Below, one piece after another: positions 1 to 4,306 of a stretch of DNA of 7,830 nucleotides. The position numbers and the translations under genes are program-made. Below the pieces are notes generated by a model, which did no database searches, was not told the DNA's origin, and was given only the letters and a program-made list of their open reading frames with translations. Position 1 is the stretch's first letter; each line of letters opens with the position of its first letter. Origin of the DNA: Pseudomonadota bacterium (GTDB lineage Bacteria; Pseudomonadota; Alphaproteobacteria; Acetobacterales; Acetobacteraceae); the NCBI GenBank assembly GCA_021779655.1, contig JAJYAF010000087.1, positions 1 through 7,830 of the forward strand, written 5' to 3'.

Positions 1-194
1 TTCTGCAGGCTGTCGCCGGTGTTGTTGAGGCCGACCACCAGGCCGTAGCCGATGAGCTGATTGTCCCGGATGCCCTCGACATCGGTGATGTCCTTGATCC
101 GTACCTGGGCGGAGGCGCCGCCGGCCATGAGCATGGCCAGCAACGCCAGCCCCAAGGCAAGGCAGATGGCCCGGCGCAGATGCGGGAGGAGCAT
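1..194 (-). CDS. flgI: Flagellar P-ring protein FlgI, N-terminal part (cut by window edge)
   Basis: FlgI forms the P ring, the bushing around the flagellar rod in the periplasm and peptidoglycan layer, and is exported by the Sec pathway. Only the first 64 codons are inside the window. They encode a signal peptide (arginines at 7-8, hydrophobic stretch to about 25, probable cleavage after GGASA) followed by the FlgI N-terminal signature [20 protein letters not shown] and [14 protein letters not shown]. The ATG at 194-192 was chosen because it gives a complete signal peptide and lies about 35 nt downstream of the start point expected from the sigma-54 promoter at 241-255. The Shine-Dalgarno sequence is weak. 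The internal ATG codons near residues 21-23 would destroy the signal peptide. The gene diverges from fliX. Identification by recognised family motif. Confidence 0.93.
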   Translation of the reverse strand, partial: MLLPHLRRAICLALGLALLAMLMAGGASAQVRIKDITDVEGIRDNQLIGYGLVVGLNNTGDSLQ

Positions 195-240
195 TTGGTT
201 AAGGAGTTTGGGACATGTTCGGCTCACATGGCCAGCAAAC

Positions 241-255
241 GCAAATGCCGTGCCA
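241..255 (-). promoter_or_regulatory. Sigma-54 (RpoN) promoter of flgI
   Basis: Read on the minus strand the site is TGGCACGGCATTTGC. It matches the RpoN consensus TGGCAC-N5-TTGC at every fixed position, with the correct spacing between the -24 GG and the -12 GC. The expected start of transcription is near position 229, giving a leader of about 35 nt before the flgI ATG at 194. RpoN control of rod, ring and hook genes is known in Caulobacter-type flagellar hierarchies, so the context supports the call. Confidence 0.85.
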
Positions 256-317
256 ATCGGAGTATTTGGTAATGCCGGGGAAAAGCTTGAAAGCAGATGG
301 GGTCTTCGGGGCGGCGG

Positions 318-334
318 CCGGCAGAATCTGCCGG
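318..334. promoter_or_regulatory. Probable enhancer (FlbD/ftr-like) inverted repeat
   Basis: CCGGCAGAATCTGCCGG is a perfect inverted repeat with 8-bp arms around a central A at 326. Its centre lies about 97 bp upstream of the inferred sigma-54 start point of flgI, the usual distance for a bacterial enhancer-binding protein. From memory it resembles the ftr elements bound by FlbD in Caulobacter; I could not compare it with a matrix. It also lies 42-58 bp upstream of the fliX start codon, so a bound protein could also affect fliX. The symmetry and position are seen directly; the binding protein is inferred. Confidence 0.6.
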
Positions 335-340
335 TGCCAC

Positions 341-357
341 GCGGCAGAATGCACCGC
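341..357. promoter_or_regulatory. Second, imperfect enhancer-like copy
   Basis: GCGGCAGAATGCACCGC agrees with the perfect inverted repeat at 318-334 in 12 of 17 positions, including the CGGCAGAAT core. It starts 23 bp further from flgI, about two helical turns, which would place two bound dimers on the same face of the DNA. Its right arm is degenerate, so it may be a weak site or chance. Confidence 0.35.
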
Positions 358-375
358 GCGGCGAGGTGCCGGCGC

Positions 376-789
376 ATGAGCCGGGTGAGCGGCGTCGGCC
401 CCGGCGCAGCGGTGACGCCCGGCCGGACGCAACCCGCCACAGCCGGCGGGTTCAGCGTTACGGGAGAGGCGAAGGCGGCGGAGGCGGCGCCGGTGCCGGC
501 GGCGGAGCCGGCCGCGCTGGCGGGAATGCTCGCGCTCCAGGAAGCGGAAACCGAGACGGCCCGCAACCGCAAGGGACAGCGCCACGGCGCGGCACTGTTG
601 AATGCCATGCGGCAGCTTCAGCAGGAGCTGCTGGGCGCGCCGGAGCAAGCGGAGCCGGGCATTTCAAGCCTGGCGCGGCTGGCCGCCAGCACGCCTCCGG
701 TGAGCGATCCGGTGCTCGCGCAGATTCTTTCCGCCATCCGCCTGCGCGCCCGGGTGGAACTGCTCCGCCGGGGCGTGGAAACCGGCTGA
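376..789 (+). CDS. fliX: Flagellar assembly regulator FliX
   Basis: The encoded protein is 137 residues. FliX is an alphaproteobacterial regulator that couples early flagellar assembly to the activity of the sigma-54 activator FlbD. The family layout is visible: a short N-terminus rich in Gly and Pro with VSGVGPG and GGFSV (residues 4-28), an Ala/Pro linker (31-50), a helix beginning LALQEAE (52-58), a basic segment RNRKGQRHG leading into [15 protein letters not shown] (63-87), and a C-terminal helix [20 protein letters not shown] (111-130). The ATG at 376 follows a GAGGTG ribosome site (363-368) by 7 nt and gives the normal family length; the same frame stays open upstream but looks non-coding there. 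The gene diverges from flgI, as in other alphaproteobacteria, and is followed by dksA on the same strand. No clear promoter of its own was found. Confidence 0.87.
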   Translation: MSRVSGVGPGAAVTPGRTQPATAGGFSVTGEAKAAEAAPVPAAEPAALAGMLALQEAETETARNRKGQRHGAALLNAMRQLQQELLGAPEQAEPGISSLARLAASTPPVSDPVLAQILSAIRLRARVELLRRGVETG

Positions 790-916
790 AACCTCGCCGC
801 TCTCCGTCAAGGTTACGGCCTTGGCGCGACCTTTTCGCATCGCTATAAGCCCGGCGAGAAAGAAGAGGCGGTCGGTCCTTGATCTGCCTGTTCGAAGTCA
901 AGGGGATAGCGCCGGC

Positions 917-1333
917 ATGCTCATTTCTCTTCCTCCCGATTACCGACCTTCGGACGACGAGGCGTTCATGAATCCGCTTCAGATCGAGTATTTCCGGCAG
1001 AAGCTGCTGCGCTGGCGGGCCGATCTGGTGAAGGAGGCCAACGGTACGCTCGCCTCGCTCTCCGAAGGCGGGATCATGGAACCCGACATCACCGACCGCG
1101 CGAGCGTTGAGACCGACCGGGCGCTGGAGCTGCGCACCCGCGACCGCGCCCGCAAGCTGGTCGGTAAGATCGACCAGGCGCTGGCCAGGATCGAGGCCGG
1201 AACCTACGGATATTGCGAGGAGACCGGTGAGCCGATCGGCCTGCGCCGGCTGGAGGCGCGGCCTATCGCGACCTTGTCCATCGAAGCCCAGGAACGGCAT
1301 GAGCGCATGGAGCGTATCCACCGCGACGACTGA
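917..1333 (+). CDS. dksA: RNA polymerase-binding transcription factor DksA, single-cysteine type
   Basis: The encoded protein is 138 residues. DksA enters the secondary channel of RNA polymerase and, with ppGpp, adjusts transcription of rRNA and amino-acid promoters. The sequence shows the alphaproteobacterial N-terminus (LPPDYRPSDDEAFMNP, residues 5-20), a coiled coil from about 20 to 90 with the tip motif D57-x-x-D60-x-A62, and the C-terminal globular domain (GYCEETGEPIGLRRLEARP, 98-116). The four cysteines of the E. coli zinc finger are here C100, T103, S121 and A124, so zinc binding of the classic kind is not expected. Single-cysteine DksA proteins are known to work in Rhodobacter. The ATG at 917 matches the family N-terminus and has AAGGGGA 10 nt upstream; the in-frame TTG at 821 would add 32 unrelated residues. 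It lies 127 bp after fliX. Confidence 0.93.
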   Translation: MLISLPPDYRPSDDEAFMNPLQIEYFRQKLLRWRADLVKEANGTLASLSEGGIMEPDITDRASVETDRALELRTRDRARKLVGKIDQALARIEAGTYGYCEETGEPIGLRRLEARPIATLSIEAQERHERMERIHRDD

Positions 1334-1400
1334 CGCGCCCGCGCGGACCAGAAAAGCCCGGCGAAGGCGCGATGGTGCGATCCGGGAGTGTTCCCGAGGT

Positions 1401-1739
1401 TCAGTTCAGCACCCACCGGCCCCCATGCCAGACGCCGTTTGGCCCGTAAAAGCCCGGCAGCCAATGATAGCCGACGGGCGGCGGTCCGGGCGGCGCCTCG
1501 TATGGGCCGGGTGGCGGGCCATATCCGCCGACCCAGTGGCCGGGATGCCAGACGCCGCCCGGACCGTAATGTCCGGAAACCCAGACATCCGGCCGTCCTA
1601 CCCAATGACCGGGATGCCAGACGCCGTTGGGTGCGTAATGGCCGGGGATCCAGCGCGCGGCAAAGGCCGGTGCCGCCGAAGCCAGCAACGCCGCCACCCC
1701 GGCCGCGAATATGCGCGATTTTCCGTGCAACCCACGCAT
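1401..1739 (-). CDS. Secreted WXXGXW-repeat protein (three repeats)
   Basis: The encoded protein is 112 residues with a signal peptide (basic start, hydrophobic 11-25, likely cleavage after AFA at 27). The mature part holds three copies of a unit, best seen as WIPGHYAPNGVWHPGHWVG (residues 30-48). Copy 2 is at 53-71 and copy 3 at 93-110, where HPGHW becomes HGGRW. A proline-rich spacer (about 74-90) separates copies 2 and 3. Nine tryptophans and many His, Tyr and Gly residues dominate. This fits the WXXGXW (YXWGXW) repeat proteins, whose function I do not know. The ATG has a strong AAGGAG site 8 nt upstream. It lies 64 bp downstream of a one-repeat lipoprotein gene on the same strand, probably one transcript. 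It converges on dksA with 67 bp between them and no clear terminator. Confidence 0.85.
   Translation of the reverse strand: MRGLHGKSRIFAAGVAALLASAAPAFAARWIPGHYAPNGVWHPGHWVGRPDVWVSGHYGPGGVWHPGHWVGGYGPPPGPYEAPPGPPPVGYHWLPGFYGPNGVWHGGRWVLN
1410..1652 (-). repeat. Three in-gene copies of the WXXGXW unit
   Basis: Copies at 1596-1652, 1527-1583 and 1410-1463 (minus-strand reading) are recognisable at DNA level, with shared stretches such as the plus-strand GGGATGCCAGACGCCG. Start-to-start spacing is 23 codons and then 40 codons. A fourth copy lies in the neighbouring lipoprotein gene at 1810-1860. The pattern suggests internal duplication of one ancestral unit. Confidence 0.8.
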
Positions 1740-1803
1740 GTATTTTTCTCCTTGCTATACGGAAGTCTCGTTCCTCTTAGCTTCGATTATCGGGCGGCTG
1801 GCA

Positions 1804-2007
1804 TCAGGCCCAATGGCCCGGATGCCAGCCTCCATAGGGTCCGTAATGGGCCGGCACCCAATAGGCGCGATAGGGACCGGGCTCCACGACGCAGCCCGAA
1901 AGCACCACGGCGCACAGGATCGCAACCAGCAGCCTCCTGAAAACGGGAATCACGCGTTCAATCAATAGCTTGGTAGGCGATTCCCGACCGCTTGCCAACC
2001 GCTCCAT
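1804..2007 (-). CDS. Minimal one-repeat WXXGXW lipoprotein
   Basis: The encoded protein is 67 residues. A basic N-terminus and hydrophobic core (about 25-36) end in a lipobox LSGC with the lipidated cysteine at 39. The mature product would be only 29 residues: a short linker and one repeat, WVPAHYGPYGGWHPGHWA (50-67), matching the three repeats of the downstream secreted protein. The ATG at 2007 has GGGAGAA about 6 nt upstream; a GTG at 1953 would give a more usual 20-residue signal peptide and is a real alternative. It diverges from the SCO1 gene. Lipoprotein localisation and the repeat are read from sequence; the function is unknown. The repeat match to its neighbour makes it very unlikely to be a chance reading frame. 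Confidence 0.75.
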   Translation of the reverse strand: MERLASGRESPTKLLIERVIPVFRRLLVAILCAVVLSGCVVEPGPYRAYWVPAHYGPYGGWHPGHWA

Positions 2008-2070
2008 TGCTCATTCTCCCGATAGCAAAATCGCCGGCTCATGCGGCGGTGGAGCGGATATGGGCGGCGA

Positions 2071-2100
2071 ATGTAACGGAAATGGCGGCCGATATGTAAC
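2071..2100 (-). promoter_or_regulatory. Direct repeat GTTACAT in the divergent promoter region
   Basis: On the minus strand GTTACAT occurs at 2100-2094 and again at 2077-2071, 23 bp apart start to start. They sit in the 167-bp gap between the WXXGXW lipoprotein gene and the SCO1 gene. Same-face direct repeats are typical of response-regulator sites, but no regulator can be named. No convincing -35/-10 pair was found in this gap for either direction. Confidence 0.3.
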
Positions 2101-2174
2101 AAAGCGTTTTTCCCGCCGCCCCGCGCGCCGGGACGGCTATTGCGCTGCCCCCGGGGCCGGGCGCAGAAAGCCGC

Positions 2175-2813
2175 ATGCCTCGAAGCCTGGTGCCGCTCCT
2201 GTTCCTTTTTCTGGCGGCCTGCCGGCATCCTTTATCGCCGCAGGATGTCAGCATCGCCGGCCTGGTGCCGCCGCTCGCTTTCACCATGCAGGATGTTCAG
2301 ACCGGCAAGCCGGCCAAGGCAGCGGATTTTCGCGGCAAGACGGTCTTGCTCTATTTCGGCTATACGAACTGCCCGGATATCTGCCCCACGACGCTATATA
2401 ACGCGGACCGGATTTTCCACCGCCTCGGACCGCTTGCCTCGCAGGTCGTGTTCCTGTTCGTCACGGTGGATCCGGACCGGGACACACCGGCGGCGCTGGC
2501 GCAATATACCGCCTTGTTCGGCCCGAATGTCATCGGGCTGCGCGGCAATGCAGAGCAGCTTTTTTCGCTCGCCCGGCGGTATCGGGTGGTTTTCTCGGTG
2601 ACGAAACCCACCGCGCGCACACCCTATGAGGTGACCCATTCCGCCGCGGTTTATGTGTTCGATGGCGAAGGCCGGGCGCGATTCCTGATTGCCGGGCTGG
2701 ACACCGCGCGGCCGGATATTTCCGGAATCTCCGCCGATCTCGCGAATGTCGTTCGCGGGCGGGCGCGGCTTTCCTGGTTCGAGCGGCTGACCGGCATTAT
2801 TTCGGCAGGCTAG
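2175..2813 (+). CDS. SCO1/SenC-family copper chaperone lipoprotein
   Basis: The encoded protein is 212 residues. SCO proteins are thioredoxin-fold, membrane-anchored copper and thiol-redox factors that help build the CuA site of cytochrome c oxidase subunit II. Visible features are an N-terminal lipobox LAAC (Cys16), the copper-binding motif NCPDICP with C66 and C70, the family segment FVTVDPDRDTP (95-105), and the third ligand His155 in VTHSAAVYVFD. All three copper ligands are present and the length is normal. Many SCO proteins use an uncleaved membrane anchor; here a cleaved lipoprotein signal seems likelier. The ribosome site before the ATG at 2175 is weak. The 3' end overlaps the cytochrome c gene on the other strand by 17 bp. 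A PCuAC gene just beyond supports a role in CuA loading. Confidence 0.92.
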   Translation: MPRSLVPLLFLFLAACRHPLSPQDVSIAGLVPPLAFTMQDVQTGKPAKAADFRGKTVLLYFGYTNCPDICPTTLYNADRIFHRLGPLASQVVFLFVTVDPDRDTPAALAQYTALFGPNVIGLRGNAEQLFSLARRYRVVFSVTKPTARTPYEVTHSAAVYVFDGEGRARFLIAGLDTARPDISGISADLANVVRGRARLSWFERLTGIISAG

Positions 2814-3111
2814 CGAGATACGCCGCGACCGCCGCCATTTCCTGAGGGCTCAGTGCCTGGGCAATGAACTGCATGGTCGTGCTATCGCCCCCGCCTGCCG
2901 CGAAGTCCTTCAGATCCGCGATGATGCCGGCCTCCGGCCGCCCGGCCAGCCGGGGCGCGCCGGTGGCGGGGTTGCCTTGCGCCTGGCTGCCATGGCAGGC
3001 GGCGCAGGGCATGGCGCCATTGGCGTTGCCATGCAGAAAAATCTGCTTGCCATCCGGCGTTTGCGCGAAAGCGGCGGCCGGCAGGAAACAGAGCAGGAGC
3101 AGCCGCTTCAT
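2797..3111 (-). CDS. Small periplasmic class I cytochrome c
   Basis: The encoded protein is 104 residues. A signal peptide (MKRLLLLCFL, cleavage near AFA at 16) directs it to the periplasm. One heme-attachment motif CAACH (C36, C39, H40) is present. M80 in TTMQFIAQALSPQEM (78-92) is the likely sixth heme ligand, as in c553-type single-domain cytochromes, and the C-terminal helix AAVAAYLASL is typical of the family. The role is single-electron transfer, with unknown partners. The ATG at 3111-3109 overlaps the TGA of the upstream PCuAC gene in an ATGA junction, so translation is probably coupled. The frame is open upstream, but that reading lies inside the PCuAC gene. The 3' end overlaps the SCO1 gene by 17 bp, so this cytochrome sits within a copper/oxidase assembly group. 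Confidence 0.9.
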   Translation of the reverse strand: MKRLLLLCFLPAAAFAQTPDGKQIFLHGNANGAMPCAACHGSQAQGNPATGAPRLAGRPEAGIIADLKDFAAGGGDSTTMQFIAQALSPQEMAAVAAYLASLPK

Positions 3112-3581
3112 GGCGCGCCGTTCGGGCCGTAGACCGGCATTACCGTGGTGAGCCGCTGGCCATCCTGAAAAATCAGCGTGACCGGGACGCTGCCGCCCGC
3201 CCGCATCCTGGGCCGCATGCACATCAGATGGTAGCCGCCGGGCGCGAAGTTCACGCTACCATGCGCCGGGATCGGGATGCTGGGCTCGCTCATCATCATC
3301 GCCATGCCGCTTTCCTCCTTGCTTTCGTGCAGGCTCAGCATCCCGCAAGCGGGGGAGGTGGCGCCGGTCAGCACCGCGTCGTCCTCTCCGGAATTGCGCA
3401 GCACCATGTAGCCCGCGGCGGGCAGGCTCGGCAGCAGATAGCGCATCCAGGGATGCGCCACGGTCACCTCCGTTTCTGCTGCCGGCAGCGGCGACGCACC
3501 CGCCCCCCACAGAAATACGGCCAGCAGCGCGAAGCGAAGGATAGCCGGGTTCCGCAAATTCAAGAGAGCCTCACGGTCCAT
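3108..3581 (-). CDS. PCuAC-family periplasmic copper chaperone
   Basis: The encoded protein is 157 residues. PCuAC proteins carry Cu(I) in the periplasm and deliver it to the CuA site of cytochrome oxidase, directly or through SCO1. An N-terminal signal peptide (hydrophobic 13-30, probable cleavage near PAA at 33-35) is followed by the family start VAHPWMRYLLPSLPAAGYM. The copper motif H-x10-M-x21-H-x-M is met exactly by H85, M96, H118 and M120; a Met cluster (93, 95-97) and M122 may also take part. The ATG at 3581 has no clear ribosome site. A TTG at 3563, with GAGG 5 nt upstream, is an alternative that still keeps the signal peptide. The gene leads a two-gene unit with the cytochrome c gene and diverges from folB across 102 bp, in which I see no clear promoter. 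Confidence 0.9.
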   Translation of the reverse strand: MDREALLNLRNPAILRFALLAVFLWGAGASPLPAAETEVTVAHPWMRYLLPSLPAAGYMVLRNSGEDDAVLTGATSPACGMLSLHESKEESGMAMMMSEPSIPIPAHGSVNFAPGGYHLMCMRPRMRAGGSVPVTLIFQDGQRLTTVMPVYGPNGAP

Positions 3582-3683
3582 GGGATTGGGATTGGCGCGT
3601 TTTATTCGAAACCGCCCGCTGGCGAAAGCCATGCCACCGCTTCGCGGTTGCGCAAGGAGGGGGTTGGGCGCAGATATGGGCGC

Positions 3684-4094
3684 ATGGAGTACGCCCGTTT
3701 TGCCGACGCCGCGCGCGCGACGCGCCACATGTTCATCCGGGACCTCGTGCTGAATGCCTCGATCGGCGTTCACCGGCACGAACGCGCGGCGCCGCAGCGG
3801 GTACGGATCAATCTCGATCTCGCCATTGTGGACGATGCGGCGGGTCATCACCTCTCCCGTCCACGGGTCGGCCATGACGACCTCTCCCGCGTGGTGGATT
3901 ATGAGGCGATGGTGAACCGGGTGCGGGACATCGTCGCGGCCGGCCATGTGCAACTGCTGGAAACCATGGCCGAACGCCTGGCGGAAGCCTGCCTTGCCGA
4001 TACCCGCGTCCGGATCGCGCGGGTGCGGGTGGAGAAGCTGGACGTGTTTCCCGAGGCAGCCTCGGCAGGGATCGAGGTGGAACGGCGGGTTTAG
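3684..4094 (+). CDS. folB: Dihydroneopterin aldolase FolB
   Basis: The encoded protein is 136 residues. FolB cleaves 7,8-dihydroneopterin to 6-hydroxymethyl-dihydropterin and glycolaldehyde in cytoplasmic folate synthesis. The N-terminal strand FIRDLVLNASIGVHRHE carries the conserved glutamate (E33). VDYEAMVNRVRDIV (71-84) and QLLETMAERLAEACL (90-104) are the usual core, with E93. The catalytic lysine is K118 in RVEKLDVFPEA. The ATG at 3684 gives the N-terminal extension ADAARATRHMFIRD that I recall from alphaproteobacterial FolB. Its ribosome site is poor, and the strong AAGGAGG at 3654-3660 is too far away to serve it. A slightly longer segment (GHHLSRPRVGHDDLSRV, 54-70) precedes the DYE motif. 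It diverges from the PCuAC gene. The other folate genes are not in the window. Confidence 0.9.
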   Translation: MEYARFADAARATRHMFIRDLVLNASIGVHRHERAAPQRVRINLDLAIVDDAAGHHLSRPRVGHDDLSRVVDYEAMVNRVRDIVAAGHVQLLETMAERLAEACLADTRVRIARVRVEKLDVFPEAASAGIEVERRV

Positions 4095-4154
4095 TTGTCC
4101 ACTTCGGAAAAACTCAGGGATATAGCGCTGTTTTCGATATATTGCCTGGCGGTT

Positions 4155-4172
4155 TATGACATTAATGTCATA
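4155..4172. promoter_or_regulatory. Perfect 18-bp palindrome
   Basis: TATGACATTAATGTCATA equals its own reverse complement. A gapless 18-bp palindrome at the centre of an AT-rich gap is a good candidate for a dimeric regulator's operator. It overlaps the CtrA-like box at 4162-4176, so the two could compete. No regulator can be named. Confidence 0.45.
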
Positions 4173-4176
4173 TTAA
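4162..4176. promoter_or_regulatory. CtrA-like box TTAA-N7-TTAA
   Basis: TTAATGTCATATTAA fits the full CtrA consensus of two TTAA half-sites separated by 7 bp. CtrA is the alphaproteobacterial cell-cycle regulator that binds such boxes at promoters and, in Caulobacter, at the origin. The site lies in very AT-rich sequence, where chance matches are more likely. Confidence 0.4.
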
Positions 4177-4187
4177 AATACCAATAA

Positions 4188-4200
4188 AATCAGCGAGTTG
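4188..4200 (+). promoter_or_regulatory. IHF consensus match
   Basis: AATCAGCGAGTTG fits the IHF consensus WATCAR-N4-TTR at every fixed position. It lies 12 bp after the CtrA-like box and about 75-100 bp before the paired DnaA boxes. IHF bends DNA at origins and at sigma-54 promoters; no sigma-54 promoter was seen here. The consensus is degenerate, so confidence is moderate. Confidence 0.35.
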
Positions 4201-4274
4201 ATGAAAATCTGTCCGATTGTTCACCTAATTTGCCGTTTTGCTGGAATCGGCTGCATGGGCCTCTCGAAACCGGG

Positions 4275-4295
4275 TTCCCCACAAAATTATCCACA
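4275..4295 (+). promoter_or_regulatory. Paired DnaA boxes, one perfect
   Basis: TTATCCACA at 4287-4295 is a perfect high-affinity DnaA box. TTCCCCACA at 4275-4283, 12 bp earlier in the same orientation, matches it at 7 of 9 positions. A further partial match, TTGTCCACT, is at 4095-4103, and a poor one, TTGTTCACC, at 4218-4226. The pair lies just before the uvrC start at 4307, so DnaA could regulate uvrC or take part in origin function. Confidence 0.5.
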
Positions 4296-4306
4296 GGCTC
4301 ACGCAC

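Larger units (their letters stand above)
4095..4306. other. AT-rich intergenic region with origin-like sites
   Basis: This 212-bp gap between folB and uvrC stands out in base composition: I count 29 G or C in the 90 bases 4151-4240 (about 32%), and 4 in the 30 bases 4161-4190, against roughly two thirds in the flanking genes. It contains an 18-bp palindrome, a TTAA-N7-TTAA box, an IHF consensus match and DnaA-type boxes, listed separately. It must also hold the uvrC promoter, but no good -35/-10 pair was found. It could be a replication origin or a heavily regulated promoter. Confidence 0.45.

Noticed and set aside
808..823. Hairpin CAAGG-TTACGG-CCTTG after fliX as a terminator
   Set aside because: The stem is 5 bp and no T-run follows, so it is not convincing as a terminator.
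821..916. 32-codon N-terminal extension of DksA from a TTG
   Set aside because: The residues resemble no DksA, while the ATG at 917 begins exactly where the family does and has a purine-rich ribosome site.
458..1321. Long open frame on the minus strand opposite fliX and dksA
   Set aside because: It runs antisense through two recognisable genes, is Arg/Pro/Ala-rich in the way typical of GC-rich shadow frames, and has no family motif.
1383..1396. Hairpin CGGGA-GTGT-TCCCG between dksA and the WXXGXW gene as a terminator
   Set aside because: The stem is only 5 bp and there is no T-run on either strand.
1736..1803. The WXXGXW lipoprotein and secreted protein as one frameshifted gene
   Set aside because: The secreted protein has its own strong AAGGAG ribosome site and complete signal peptide, and the lipoprotein ends in a clean stop after a complete repeat.
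3228..3683. Upstream in-frame extension of folB
   Set aside because: It lies antisense to the PCuAC gene and has no similarity to FolB; the ATG at 3684 gives normal length.
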